A stretch of DNA of 64,000 nt, from assembly GCA_020723285.1 (NCBI GenBank), contig DYJE01000001.1, positions 124,001 through 188,000 of the forward strand, read 5' to 3'. The notes beneath the pieces were generated by a model. That model worked only from the letters and a program-made list of their open reading frames with translations. It made no database searches and had not been told where the DNA came from. A program made the translations under genes and the position numbers. The stretch is from Desulforapulum autotrophicum (GTDB lineage Bacteria; Desulfobacterota; Desulfobacteria; Desulfobacterales; Desulfolunaceae). Position 1 is the first letter of the stretch, and each line of letters opens with the position of its first letter. Below, one piece after another: positions 53,722 through 63,405 of the stretch.

Positions 53722-56442
53722 ATGACCGCTCAAAGCAGGCAAAAATCAGGGACCGAATCCGTCAAAGACGCTGGGAAAGGTGTCACAGTGATCACCACCC
53801 ACATCAACGCCGATTACGACGCCATCGGTTCCATGCTGGCGGCCCACAAGCTCTATCCCGATTCCGTGGTCGTTTTTCCGGGTTCTCATGAAAAAAACAT
53901 GACCCGTTTTTTCATCAGCTCACTGGTCTATCTGTTCAACATGGTGGATGTGTCTGCCATTGACCGCTTGAAAATCGACCGGTTCGTTCTCGTGGACACA
54001 AAGCAGAGAAATCGCCTGGGTGTAATACAGAACTATCTCCAGGGAAAAGAAGTCCATATCTACGATCATCATCCTGTTTCCGACAAAGACATCCGCGGGG
54101 ACATGGAGCTGGTTCGTGAAACCGGGGCCACGACAACCATCCTTGTGGACATCATCAGGGAAAGGGACCTTTCCATTTCGCCGGACGAGGCCACCATCAT
54201 GTGCCTCGGCATATACGAAGACACAGGATCTTTCACCTTTTCATCCACCAAGGAAGCGGATTTCCATGCCGCGGCCTATCTTCTTTCCAAAGGTGCCAAC
54301 CTGGATATCATATCCAGCCTGATTTCAAAGGAAATCAACCCCAGACAACTGGCCTGCTTGAACGACATGATTCAGTCCCAGACCCATCACCGGATCAACA
54401 GTGTGGACATCGTCACCACATCCATCTCAAGCGAGGAGTACATCAACGATTTTTCAAGCCTCGTTCATAAAATGATCCAGATGGAGAATATCGACGTCCT
54501 GTTCGCCCTGGCCCGAATGGGAGACAAAATGTATGTTGTCGGCCGAAGCAAAATTCCGGAAGTGGATGCCGGAGCCATTATCACGGCCCTTGGAGGTGGA
54601 GGCCATGCCTATGCAGCCTCGGCCACCATCAAGGACAAAACACTGGCTCAGATTGAACAGTCTCTTTTCGATATCCTCAGAAAAAACGTCAGATCCAGCA
54701 AAGCCGCCAAAGACCTGATGTCAAGCCCTCCGATTTTTGTCGAACCGGATTTGACCTGTGATCAGGCAGCTCGGATTCTCACCCGCTACAACATCAATTC
54801 CGTGCTCGTCATCAAAGGAGACCTTCTTAAAGAAAACATCCTGGGGTATATCACCCGACAGGTTCTTGAAAAAGCCCTTTACCACAAACTGGAAAAATCC
54901 AAGGTCACGGAATTCATGACCACGGAAATCATGACTGCGGACACAGACCATCAACTGGAGGATATCCAGGACATCATCATCGAAAACAAACAGCGGATCG
55001 TCCCTATCATCGACAACGGCCAGATCATGGGCGTCATCACCCGGACCGATCTCCTGAACATTCTCGTCCAGCGGTCACAGTCAGGCAACGTCCACTCTCA
55101 GGAACCCTTGACCAAAGCCGTCTACGCCAAAACAAAAAACATCATTCCCTTCATCACCGAACGGCTGTCTGACGGCATGGTGGATTTGCTGAAAAAAATT
55201 GGGAAAGTGGGTTCCGATCTCGGTTTTTCCGTCTATGTGGTGGGCGGCTTCGTCAGGGATCTGCTTTTATACCGTGACAACGACGATGTGGATATTGTCA
55301 TCGAGGGCAACGGGATACTTTTTGCCAGAACATTCGCAGACATCGAAAACGCCCATGTAAACACCTATGAAAAATTCGGGACTGCCGTGATCATTTTCAA
55401 GAACGGCTTCAAAATCGATGTGGCTTCCGCACGGATGGAATACTACAAATCCCCAGCCGCTCTTCCGGAAGTTGAAATGAGTTCCATCAAGCTCGATCTC
55501 TACCGTCGTGATTTCACCATCAACACCCTGGCCATCCGCCTTGACCCCGGTCATTTCGGAACCCTCATCGATTTCTTTTCAGCCCAGAGGGACCTGAAAG
55601 ACAAATCCATACGGGTCATCCACAATTTAAGTTTTGTCGAAGACCCCACCCGTGTCTTCAGGGCCATCCGTTTCGAACAGCGTTTCGGATTCACCATTGG
55701 AAAACTGACGGCAGGACTGATCAAAAACGCCGTCAGGAACGACTTCTTCAAACGCCTGAGCGGACTACGAATCTTCTCAGAACTCAAACAGATCCTGGAA
55801 GAGGACAATCCGGTGCCTGCCATCATCCGTTTGTCCGACTATGGCCTGCTTCATGTGATTCACCCGGATCTGGTGCTGAACAAGGCCGTGATCCGTTCCC
55901 TGGATTCCGCCAAAAAAGTCATCGCCTGGCACGATCTTCTTTTCGTGAACGAACCTCTCGAAAAATGGACCATCTACATGTTGATGCTGGTCAGGAAACT
56001 ACCCCGGAAAGTGACGGAGGATCTGTCTCAACGGCTTTTGTTTCAACCCCGTTACGACAAACTTTTCAACAAGGAACGATTCAAGGCCGAAGGATGTCTT
56101 TACTGGCTTGAAAACCATCCCGAAGCACTGAACAGCGACCGTTACCAACGTTTATCCCCTTTCAGGCCGGAGTTGATTCTTTTGATGATGGCTGTCACGG
56201 AAAACGAAGAACTGAAAAAAAAGATCTCCCATTATTACACCTACCTCCGGGGGATGTCCATTTCCGTTCAAGGCCGAGATATAAGGAGTATGGGTGTCCC
56301 GCCGGGTCCACACTACAGAAAGCTTCTCGAAGACACTCTCTTCGCCAAACTCAACGGCCATCTTGCCACCCGTGACGACGAGATTCAGTTTATCAAAGGC
56401 CTCATCGAAAACGTCTCTTGGAATCCAAAGCCCAAAACGTGA
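53722..56442 (+). CDS. DHH-CBS-tRNA nucleotidyltransferase/poly(A) polymerase
   Basis: 906 residues. Order of domains: DHH phosphoesterase (about 1-320; 'THINADYDAIGS', 'VDTKQRNRLG', 'YDHHPVSD', 'YEDTGSFTFSST'), two CBS domains (about 330-450), then a class II nucleotidyltransferase (about 480-870). The last shows 'GGFVRDLLL', 'NDDVDIVIEG', 'RRDFTINTLAI' and 'EDPTRVFRAIRFEQRFGF', the active site and ATP-binding helices. It repairs or completes the CCA end of tRNA, or adds A residues; in Geobacter separate C- and A-adding enzymes are known, so this may be one half of such a pair. CBS domains may sense adenylate. The relative at 50333 lacks the transferase. Confidence 0.9.
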   Translation: MTAQSRQKSGTESVKDAGKGVTVITTHINADYDAIGSMLAAHKLYPDSVVVFPGSHEKNMTRFFISSLVYLFNMVDVSAIDRLKIDRFVLVDTKQRNRLGVIQNYLQGKEVHIYDHHPVSDKDIRGDMELVRETGATTTILVDIIRERDLSISPDEATIMCLGIYEDTGSFTFSSTKEADFHAAAYLLSKGANLDIISSLISKEINPRQLACLNDMIQSQTHHRINSVDIVTTSISSEEYINDFSSLVHKMIQMENIDVLFALARMGDKMYVVGRSKIPEVDAGAIITALGGGGHAYAASATIKDKTLAQIEQSLFDILRKNVRSSKAAKDLMSSPPIFVEPDLTCDQAARILTRYNINSVLVIKGDLLKENILGYITRQVLEKALYHKLEKSKVTEFMTTEIMTADTDHQLEDIQDIIIENKQRIVPIIDNGQIMGVITRTDLLNILVQRSQSGNVHSQEPLTKAVYAKTKNIIPFITERLSDGMVDLLKKIGKVGSDLGFSVYVVGGFVRDLLLYRDNDDVDIVIEGNGILFARTFADIENAHVNTYEKFGTAVIIFKNGFKIDVASARMEYYKSPAALPEVEMSSIKLDLYRRDFTINTLAIRLDPGHFGTLIDFFSAQRDLKDKSIRVIHNLSFVEDPTRVFRAIRFEQRFGFTIGKLTAGLIKNAVRNDFFKRLSGLRIFSELKQILEEDNPVPAIIRLSDYGLLHVIHPDLVLNKAVIRSLDSAKKVIAWHDLLFVNEPLEKWTIYMLMLVRKLPRKVTEDLSQRLLFQPRYDKLFNKERFKAEGCLYWLENHPEALNSDRYQRLSPFRPELILLMMAVTENEELKKKISHYYTYLRGMSISVQGRDIRSMGVPPGPHYRKLLEDTLFAKLNGHLATRDDEIQFIKGLIENVSWNPKPKT

Positions 56443-56560
56443 AACGGTTATGACAACAAGCGGTTTGATATTTCCTTCTCTTTCATGTACAAGACGAAGA
56501 TCCATCGACATGAACAACTGTGTTTTATTAATATGACGTTAATCTGAATCAGGATCGGCC

Positions 56561-57571
56561 ATGAAAAAAGAAATCGTACTCACAGGAATCACGACAACTG
56601 GCACACCTCACCTTGGAAATTACGTGGGAGCCATACGACCGGCCATTGAAGCCAGCCGGAACAAAGACAGCGAATCTTTCTACTTTCTTGCGAACTACCA
56701 CGCCATCATAAGCTGCCACGAGCCTTCGCGGATCAAACAGTCAAGCCGGGAAGTGGCCGCCACATGGCTGGCCCTTGGACTTGATACCGACAACGCCTTT
56801 TTTTACAGGCAGTCCGATATCCCTGAAATCATGGAACTGACCTGGATTCTCACCTGCATGACCGCCAAAGGCCTGATGAATCGCGCCCATTCCTACAAAG
56901 CGGCTGTGGCGGCCAACGAAGCCGACAACGACAAAGACCCGGACAAAGGTGTCACCATGGGGCTATACAGCTACCCCATCCTCATGGCTGCCGACATTCT
57001 CATGTTTCAAGCCACCCGAATCCCCGTGGGAAAAGACCAGATCCAGCACATTGAAATGGCCAGGGATATTGCCGCCCGTTTCAACCACCATTTCGGAGAA
57101 CATTTCGTGCTTCCCGAAGCGGTGGTGAACGATCAGGTCGCTGTCCTCTCAGGTCTTGACGGCAGAAAAATGAGCAAGAGTTACAACAACACCATTCCGC
57201 TTTTCACACCGGAAAAACAGCTCAGAAAGCTCATCATGAAAATCAAGACCAACTCCCTTGAACCCGGCGAACCCAAAAATCCGGACGGTTGCACGCTGTT
57301 CGAGATCTATCAGGCCTTTGCCACAGAAAACGACGTCGAAGCCATGAAACGAAGGTACGCGGAAGGCATCGCCTGGGGAGAGATGAAACAGACCCTTTTT
57401 GAATACTTGAACGCCCATCTGGCGCCTTTCAGAGATCGTTACAACGATCTGATGAACGCACCGGACCACATTGAGGCGGTCCTTCTTAAAGGCCGGGACA
57501 AAGCCAGGGAACGAAGCGTTCCGTTCCTTGAAACAATCAGGAAGGCGGTGGGCATTTCAGCCCTGGAATGA
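56561..57571 (+). CDS. trpS: Tryptophanyl-tRNA synthetase
   Basis: Charges tRNA-Trp. 336 residues, a normal class I length. ATP-binding HIGH-like '[12 protein letters not shown]' (about 13-24) and the KMSKS motif '[11 protein letters not shown]' (about 205-215) are intact, as are '[12 protein letters not shown]' and '[17 protein letters not shown]'. Upstream of the ATG is 'AATCAGGATCGGCC'. The unit continues into scpA with a 15-base gap. No regulatory T-box-like leader is visible in the 118-base gap before it. Confidence 0.96.
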   Translation: MKKEIVLTGITTTGTPHLGNYVGAIRPAIEASRNKDSESFYFLANYHAIISCHEPSRIKQSSREVAATWLALGLDTDNAFFYRQSDIPEIMELTWILTCMTAKGLMNRAHSYKAAVAANEADNDKDPDKGVTMGLYSYPILMAADILMFQATRIPVGKDQIQHIEMARDIAARFNHHFGEHFVLPEAVVNDQVAVLSGLDGRKMSKSYNNTIPLFTPEKQLRKLIMKIKTNSLEPGEPKNPDGCTLFEIYQAFATENDVEAMKRRYAEGIAWGEMKQTLFEYLNAHLAPFRDRYNDLMNAPDHIEAVLLKGRDKARERSVPFLETIRKAVGISALE

Positions 57572-57586
57572 CGAAAGTGAACCGGC

Positions 57587-58294
57587 ATGCGTGAAAACGC
57601 CTATTCTGTCAAAATCGACGTGTTTGAAGGTCCCATGGACCTCCTTGTCTATCTGGTCAGGAAAAACGATGTGGATATCACCAATATCCCCATCGCCCTG
57701 ATCACCGAACAGTTTCTCGCCTACCTGGACCTTCTTGAACTAATGAACATCGATTACGCATCGGAGTTCATTTATATGGCGGCAACCCTTGCCCATATCA
57801 AGTCACGGATGCTTCTGCCCCCTGTTCCCGGAGACGAAGATGAGGAAGACCCGCGGATGGAGATCGCCCGGCCCCTCATGGAATACCTTCGTCTCAAGGC
57901 CGCCGCGGATCTTCTGGAAAAACACGACATGCTCGGCAGGGACACGTTCAAAGGCAATCCGTTCCACGAAGATGATGCTCACCCTGAAGATCAGGTGATC
58001 AGCATCGGTCTGTTCGAACTCGTGGAAACCTTCCGCCAGCTATCGGAAAACCAGTATCACGATCATGTGGTGGATTTCAAAACAAACCGGATGACCGTCA
58101 AGGAACGGATCATCGGCATTCTGTCTCTTCTTGAAAAAAAAGCGACCCTGAGTTTCGAGGAGCTGCTATGCGAACATCCCGGGAAATTCATGATGGTCCT
58201 TACCTTTCTTGCCATACTTGAAATGGCCAAAATGAATCTGATCGAAATCCGGCAGCACATTCAGAACGGCGTGATCAAAGTGGCATACGTATGA
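57587..58294 (+). CDS. scpA: Segregation and condensation protein A
   Basis: Kleisin subunit of the SMC condensin, which compacts and separates chromosomes. 235 residues. The N-terminal 'VFEGPMDLLVYLVRKNDVDI' block is the family hallmark, followed by 'SEFIYMAATLAHIKSRMLLP' and the C-terminal winged helix. Its stop overlaps the scpB start (ATGA). It is preceded by trpS, a linkage seen in several Desulfobacterota-type genomes to my knowledge. Confidence 0.95.
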   Translation: MRENAYSVKIDVFEGPMDLLVYLVRKNDVDITNIPIALITEQFLAYLDLLELMNIDYASEFIYMAATLAHIKSRMLLPPVPGDEDEEDPRMEIARPLMEYLRLKAAADLLEKHDMLGRDTFKGNPFHEDDAHPEDQVISIGLFELVETFRQLSENQYHDHVVDFKTNRMTVKERIIGILSLLEKKATLSFEELLCEHPGKFMMVLTFLAILEMAKMNLIEIRQHIQNGVIKVAYV

Positions 58295-58866
58295 ACGATA
58301 CACGAAACATCATAGAAAGCCTTATTTTCGTGTCCAAAGAACCCTTGAGCATGGAACGGCTCATATCCCTTCTTCCTGAAATCGAACCGGCGATCATTCG
58401 AAAAGAACTCCTGGGTCTCATCGACGAATACGAGCAAAAACAGGGCGGATTTCACCTTGTTCAGGTGGCGGGAGGTTTTCAGTTCAGGACCCGGGCGGAT
58501 TATAAAACATGGATCAGACGACTGAACCAGGCCTCTCCGTTAAGACTCAGCCGAGCGGCCCTTGAAACCCTGACCATAGTCGCTTACAAGCAACCCGTCA
58601 TACGAAGCGATATCGAGCATATCCGTGGCGTCGATTCCGGCGGCGTGATCCGCAGCCTTCTGGATCTCAAACTGATCCGTGTTCTTGGCCGGAAAGATAT
58701 TCCGGGACGCCCCCTGATCTATTCCACCACCCGTTTTTTCCTCGAAATTTTCGGGCTATCCGATATCAAGGATCTTCCCACACTGAAAGAAATGGAATCC
58801 CTCGAAAAAAAACAGGCTTTGCAGAAGGACCCAGCGCCGGCCCATGATGAAAAAAACTTGACATGA
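58291..58866 (+). CDS. scpB: Segregation and condensation protein B
   Basis: Partner of ScpA in the SMC-ScpAB complex, made of two winged-helix domains. 191 residues. 'IIESLIFVSKEPLSMERL' and 'RAALETLTIVAYKQPVIRSDIEHIRGVDSGG' are family signatures. It is translationally coupled to scpA. A promoter-like TTGACA lies across its stop. Confidence 0.95.
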   Translation: MNDTRNIIESLIFVSKEPLSMERLISLLPEIEPAIIRKELLGLIDEYEQKQGGFHLVQVAGGFQFRTRADYKTWIRRLNQASPLRLSRAALETLTIVAYKQPVIRSDIEHIRGVDSGGVIRSLLDLKLIRVLGRKDIPGRPLIYSTTRFFLEIFGLSDIKDLPTLKEMESLEKKQALQKDPAPAHDEKNLT

Positions 58867-58887
58867 TGCCAGTGTGCACCCTACGTT
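58858..58887 (+). promoter_or_regulatory. Candidate promoter of the Rrf2 gene
   Basis: TTGACA (58858-58863) and TACGTT (58882-58887), spacer 18. Good -35, poor -10. An 8-base stem (ATTTCTTC/GAAGAAAT, 58889-58915) lies between it and the gene and could be an operator. The -35 starts TTGACATGA, like the next promoter. Confidence 0.4.
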
Positions 58888-58936
58888 AATTTCTTCAGGT
58901 AATGAATGAAGAAATCGAACCGCAATACGGAGATAT

Positions 58937-59389
58937 ATGAAGCTTTCGACGAAGAGCAGATACAGCGCACGCATCCTCATTGAACTGGCGCGCCACAGTA
59001 AAGACAGTCCTCTTCAGACAAGCAGGATTTCAACCAAACAGCACATCCCGATGAAATACCTGGAGCAGCTCATCACCATCCTCCGGAAAGCGGGTTTCAT
59101 CGAAAGTTTCAGAGGCCCTCGCGGAGGCCACCGGCTTGCTATCCCTGCATCCACAATCAGTCTGGGTCAGATTGTCCGCATGTTTGAAGGTCAGAATGAA
59201 CTGGTTCAATGCGTCTCGGAAACTGAAAAATGCGGTCTGGCAGATGAATGTCGTCTGAGAACAGCCTGGCAACAGGCGACGGAAGCCCTCTACCTGAAAC
59301 TTGACACCATAAGCATCGAAAGCCTTGTCGAGTTACAACAACATGATAATACAAACGATTTTTGCCGGAAAAACATTCTCAAATCTTGA
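58937..59389 (+). CDS. Rrf2-family transcriptional regulator with Fe-S cysteines
   Basis: 150 residues. N-terminal winged helix 'KLSTKSRYSARILIELA' and 'GFIESFRGPRGGHRLAIP' as in IscR/NsrR. Three cysteines, 'CVSETEKCGLADEC', in C-X6-C-X5-C spacing near residue 90-105, suggest an Fe-S cluster; IscR has C-X5-C-X5-C. Such regulators sense iron, Fe-S status, O2 or NO. The gene stands alone, with promoters on both sides; the neighbouring aspartic protease may be its target. Which ligand is unknown. Confidence 0.88.
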   Translation: MKLSTKSRYSARILIELARHSKDSPLQTSRISTKQHIPMKYLEQLITILRKAGFIESFRGPRGGHRLAIPASTISLGQIVRMFEGQNELVQCVSETEKCGLADECRLRTAWQQATEALYLKLDTISIESLVELQQHDNTNDFCRKNILKS

Positions 59390-59414
59390 CATGACCCCAC
59401 CTAAACGTTACAAT
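59386..59414 (+). promoter_or_regulatory. Strong sigma-70 promoter of the aspartic-protease gene
   Basis: TTGACA (59386-59391), 17-base spacer, TACAAT (59409-59414), a near-perfect promoter overlapping the Rrf2 stop. It places the transcript start near 59421 and so excludes the upstream start at 59325 for the next gene. Confidence 0.75.
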
Positions 59415-59480
59415 TCCCAAGCTTTAAACGTTGGTTTCGTTGAATTTGACACAGACAGCAAACAGAAGGCAGCAACACCT

Positions 59481-60230
59481 ATGTACGTCACGATTCAAGC
59501 AGCAAAAAGAATGGCCCTGGTTTTATCGATGTTTTTCTTTGTCACAACCCTTTTCCCGACATTGACATACAGTGAGTTTTACGAGTACACCGACGAACAT
59601 GGTGTCAAATGTTTTACCGATGACCAGGGACGGATTCCGGAAAAAAAAGTGAAAAAACTTCGCGTTCATAAAGAACGGTTCGACGGATTGTCCGATGAGG
59701 AAAAAGAAGCGCTTCTCAAAGCTGAAAAAGATGATATCGCCCAGATGCGTGTCAAGCAGGAAGAAGACATGAAGCAAAGGGCGGACAAGCAGAAAAAAGA
59801 AGATGATGACAAAGCGGAACAGGAAAAACTGAAGAAGCTGGAATCCCTGAAAACACCTGTTTCCATAACGGACAACCAGATTCTCGTGCCTGTCACTCTG
59901 ACCAACGGCGACAAAACCGTCACGGCCATCATGCTCCTTGACACAGGTGCCAATGTCACAAACATTTCTGACAACCTGGCCCAGCAGCTCAACATCACAG
60001 ACGGAAAACCGAGTGCCGCCCGTGTGGCCAACGGAAGCATAGTTAAAACATCCCAGGCCATCATCAAGTCCATGTCTGTGGGGCCAAAAACAGTTAAATC
60101 CCCCCTGATCACGGTCATGAAGCACAACGGTCCAAAACTCCGTTTTCAGGGGTTGCTGGGTCAGGATTTTTTGAAACATTTCCAGTACACCATCGATCAT
60201 AAAACGAGCCATATCATCTGGAAAGAGTAA
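59481..60230 (+). CDS. Membrane-anchored retropepsin-like aspartic protease with DUF4124 domain
   Basis: About 249 residues. An N-terminal hydrophobic signal/anchor (about 12-30) is followed by a DUF4124-like segment ('EFYEYTDEHGVKCFTDDQG'). A strongly charged coiled coil (about 70-130; 'KQKKEDDDKAEQEKLKK') leads to a single retropepsin-like domain with catalytic 'LLDTGANVTNIS' (Asp about 153). 'GLLGQDFLKHFQYTID' closes the fold. One DTG per chain means it works as a dimer. The start at 59481 is chosen because the promoter lies downstream of the longer frame's start. Substrate unknown. Next gene follows after 26 bases. Confidence 0.85.
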   Translation: MYVTIQAAKRMALVLSMFFFVTTLFPTLTYSEFYEYTDEHGVKCFTDDQGRIPEKKVKKLRVHKERFDGLSDEEKEALLKAEKDDIAQMRVKQEEDMKQRADKQKKEDDDKAEQEKLKKLESLKTPVSITDNQILVPVTLTNGDKTVTAIMLLDTGANVTNISDNLAQQLNITDGKPSAARVANGSIVKTSQAIIKSMSVGPKTVKSPLITVMKHNGPKLRFQGLLGQDFLKHFQYTIDHKTSHIIWKE

Positions 60231-60256
60231 GCCAGAAAAAGGATGCGGGAAAGCCC

Positions 60257-62506
60257 TTGAAACAGTTTTTAGCCCGGTTCCAGCCTTATCTCATAGCACT
60301 CGTCATCACCCTGGCCGGAATTGCGGCTTTTTTCGGCAAAGAAACGTCCATCACCAATTTCATCGAAGTGATATCCCTTAAAACCGTGGACCTCCGTTTC
60401 GCTTCAAGGGGTTCAGTACCTCAAGGGAATCACTTGACGATTGCCGCCATCGATGAAAAAAGCCTGAATGCCGAAGGCAAATGGCCTTGGCCCAGAGATA
60501 AAATGGCGAAGCTGATAAACACGCTTTCGGCTTCAGGAGCGAAAGTCGTCGCTTTTGATGTGGGATTCCTTGATGAGGACGACACACGGGTTTTATCGGT
60601 GCTCTCAGAAATCCGGAACACATTCGCAATCAGCGCCAATGATCGTCAACGCCTGGACGACATCATCAAACGCGCCGATTCTGACGAAATATTCGCTGAA
60701 TCCATCAAAAAAAGCCGCGCCAAAATCGTTTTGGGTTATTACTTCAACCTTGACGACCTCGAAATATCCGATGATTCATCCGGTGCGAACGTTGACACAG
60801 ATGATCTGATCAGCAATTCCCAGTACCTCAATTTCACGTACAGCTCTGAAAAAGCGGAAAAGGATTCCGGTTTTCTCATTGCGCACTCACCGGAACCCAA
60901 TATCCGCATCATTTCCGAATCTGCTGAAAAATCAGGATTTTTCAACATGAAAGCCGATCAGGACGGCATTGTGCGGTCCATGCCGGGGGTTATCGTATAC
61001 AACGATCTGCTTTACGCCCCCTTGTCACTCATGGCTGTTTCAGCTTATCTGGACAAACCCCTTTCCATCGAAATCGGTGAAATGAGAAATACCACCATAA
61101 AGGTGGGCGAACATTCCATTCCTGTAGACCGGAACGGAAGCATCACCATCAACTACAGAGGCGGACCCAAAACCTTTCCCCATGTCTCGATCACGGACAT
61201 CCTTTCAGGCAAGGCCGATCCGTCGCTCCTCAAAGACCGGGTGATCATCGTCGGGGCCACGGCCACAGCGCTTTCCGACATCCGTTCCACCCCATTTTCA
61301 ACGGTCTCCCCAGGATGTGAAATCCACGCCAACATCATCGACAGCATCCTTGACAACGACCAGTTGCATCAACCGCCCCTTTACGCCATGTGGAGCGTGT
61401 TCGCCATCATTGTCGCAGGCCTTGTCCTTGGCCTGGCTCTTCCGTTTGTCAGTGCCGTGCCGGGACTTCTGCTCTACAGCGGCCTGGGGATCGGGTACTG
61501 GATTCTCTGTCAGCTTCTGTTTTCACGAACCGGTCTTCTACTCAATATGGTCTACCCCCTTGCCGTGTTGACCTTCGTTTACATCACCGTGACCACAGAC
61601 CGTTATCTGTCTGAATCGAAAAAGAAAAAATTTATCAGCGACGCATTTTCCACCTATCTTGCCCCCTCTGTGGTCAAACAGCTGATCAAATCTCCTGAAA
61701 AGCTGGGACTAGGTGGAGAAGACCGTGAAATCACCGCCTTCTTTTCAGACGTTCAAGGGTTCACCAGCATTTCGGAAAAACTTACCGCCAAAGAACTGGT
61801 GGAGCTTTTGAACGAATTCCTCACGGAAATGACCGATATCATCCTGAAATACGAAGGAACCGTCGACAAGTTCGAAGGCGACGCCATCATCGCCTTTTTC
61901 GGCGCTCCTCTTACCCTTGAAAACCATGCCCTTTCCACATGCCGGGCCTGTGTGGACATGCACGAGCGCCTGAAAATCCTCAATGACCGCTGGAAAAATG
62001 AAAACCGACCCCAGCTTCACATGCGAATCGGACTCTGCTCAGGAACCGCCGTGGTAGGCAACATGGGTTCTGTAAACCGGATGGACTACACCATGATGGG
62101 GGACGTGGTGAACACCGCCGCACGCCTTGAAGGTGTGAACAAGGTGTACGGGACCTATTCCATGATCGGCGAAACAACGAAAAACAAGGCGGGGAATGAT
62201 ATCGAAACACGCGAAATCGATACGATCTTTCTTGTGGGTAAATTCGAACCTGTCACCGTATATCAGATCATCGGATTAAAAAACCAGGTGGATGCAACGC
62301 TACGTCAGACCGTGTCACTTTACGAAAAAGGACTGGCCTGCTACAAGTCCGGGGACTTCAAAACCGCCCTTTCCTTTTTCAGCGAAGCTTTGACTGTCTT
62401 TCCTGAAGACGGCCCCTCCAAAACCATGTCGGCCCGTTGCCGGACGTTCATGGAAACCCCGCCCCCTCGGGACTGGAACGGAGTGTTCAAAATCACAAGC
62501 AAATAA
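60257..62506 (+). CDS. CHASE2-domain adenylate/guanylate cyclase
   Basis: 749 residues. An N-terminal membrane helix (about 10-28) is followed by an extracytoplasmic CHASE2 sensor (about 40-360; 'LTIAAIDEKSLNAEGKWPWPRD' opening, 'VIIVGATATALSD' near the end). Then come three membrane helices (about 375-455) and a class III cyclase domain ('AFFSDVQGFTSISEKL', 'KFEGDAIIAFFGAP', 'MDYTMMGDVVNTAARLEG'). Metal-binding Asp pair and the Asn/Arg pair are intact. A C-terminal TPR-like tail ends it. It starts at TTG 60257; there is no in-frame ATG nearby. It probably makes cAMP or cGMP in response to an outside signal and shares the aspartic-protease transcript. Confidence 0.9.
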   Translation: MKQFLARFQPYLIALVITLAGIAAFFGKETSITNFIEVISLKTVDLRFASRGSVPQGNHLTIAAIDEKSLNAEGKWPWPRDKMAKLINTLSASGAKVVAFDVGFLDEDDTRVLSVLSEIRNTFAISANDRQRLDDIIKRADSDEIFAESIKKSRAKIVLGYYFNLDDLEISDDSSGANVDTDDLISNSQYLNFTYSSEKAEKDSGFLIAHSPEPNIRIISESAEKSGFFNMKADQDGIVRSMPGVIVYNDLLYAPLSLMAVSAYLDKPLSIEIGEMRNTTIKVGEHSIPVDRNGSITINYRGGPKTFPHVSITDILSGKADPSLLKDRVIIVGATATALSDIRSTPFSTVSPGCEIHANIIDSILDNDQLHQPPLYAMWSVFAIIVAGLVLGLALPFVSAVPGLLLYSGLGIGYWILCQLLFSRTGLLLNMVYPLAVLTFVYITVTTDRYLSESKKKKFISDAFSTYLAPSVVKQLIKSPEKLGLGGEDREITAFFSDVQGFTSISEKLTAKELVELLNEFLTEMTDIILKYEGTVDKFEGDAIIAFFGAPLTLENHALSTCRACVDMHERLKILNDRWKNENRPQLHMRIGLCSGTAVVGNMGSVNRMDYTMMGDVVNTAARLEGVNKVYGTYSMIGETTKNKAGNDIETREIDTIFLVGKFEPVTVYQIIGLKNQVDATLRQTVSLYEKGLACYKSGDFKTALSFFSEALTVFPEDGPSKTMSARCRTFMETPPPRDWNGVFKITSK

Positions 62507-62529
62507 TTCTCTCTTGTTCAGTGGATACC

Positions 62530-63357
62530 TCAGCGGATACGCATACTCAGGTCCACAGCCCGTGCCTGATGGGTCAGAGCTCCGGAAGAAATGATATCCA
62601 CGCCTGCCATGGCCAGGGGAATCAGACGGTCACGGGTGACGGACCCCGACACCTCCACAAGAGCCCTTCCTCCCACAACCTTGACCGCTTCAGCGATCTG
62701 ATCCAGATTCATGTTATCCAGCATGATCACATCGGCTTTGGCCGCAAGAGCGTCTTCAAGCTCTTTCATGTCAGACACTTCGACCTCGATTTTCACCAGG
62801 TGTGACACATGGCGGCGCAAGGTGCTCACGGCCTTTTCAATCCCCCCGCATGCGGCGATGTGATTATCCTTGATCAGAACCCCGTCGTAAAGAGCCATCC
62901 TGTGGTTGAAAGCCCCGCCCACACGGACGGCGTATTTTTCAAGAACCCGGTGACCGGGAATGGTTTTCCGTGTATCCACGAGACGGACCCGGGTTTCTCC
63001 CAGTTCGTTCACGTAGGATCTGACATGGGTGGCTATTCCGGAAAGCCTCTGGAGAAAGTTCAGTGCCGTCCGCTCCCCTTTTAAAAGCGCCCGCATTTTT
63101 CCTTTGATCTCCATGACGATATCGCCGTTTTTCACCTCATCGCCATCTCTGAAAGACCGAAAGATATCCATGCAGGGATCCAGAGTTTTAAACACCCGTT
63201 CCGCAACGTCGAAACCGGCAACAATGAGATCCTCCTTAGCCGTGATATATGCTTCACCCTTGGCAAATTCATCGATCAGATAATCCGTGGTGATATCACC
63301 CGGTCCGATATCTTCCTGCAGGGCCATGTCGATCAGGGGCTGTATGGCGTGTTCCAT
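62530..63357 (-). CDS. nadC: Quinolinate phosphoribosyltransferase (decarboxylating)
   Basis: Converts quinolinate and PRPP to nicotinate mononucleotide in de novo NAD synthesis. 275 residues. 'EDIGPGDITTDYL', 'RTALNFLQRLSGIAT', 'DTRKTIPGHRVLEKYAVRVGG', 'HRMALYDGVLIKDNHIA' and 'EVSGSVTRDRL' are the family's PRPP- and substrate-binding blocks and are all intact. No nadA or nadB is nearby. It follows valS by 48 bases and may share its transcript. Confidence 0.96.
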   Translation of the reverse strand: MEHAIQPLIDMALQEDIGPGDITTDYLIDEFAKGEAYITAKEDLIVAGFDVAERVFKTLDPCMDIFRSFRDGDEVKNGDIVMEIKGKMRALLKGERTALNFLQRLSGIATHVRSYVNELGETRVRLVDTRKTIPGHRVLEKYAVRVGGAFNHRMALYDGVLIKDNHIAACGGIEKAVSTLRRHVSHLVKIEVEVSDMKELEDALAAKADVIMLDNMNLDQIAEAVKVVGGRALVEVSGSVTRDRLIPLAMAGVDIISSGALTHQARAVDLSMRIR

Positions 63358-63405
63358 GTTTATTCCTCGATAAATATGATGTTCATACCAGCGCGGCCGG
63401 AAACC

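Noticed and set aside
59523-60212. 229-codon frame opposite the aspartic-protease gene
   Set aside because: His/Phe-rich composition from reading Lys/Glu-rich coding sequence backward; no motifs, no ribosome-binding site.
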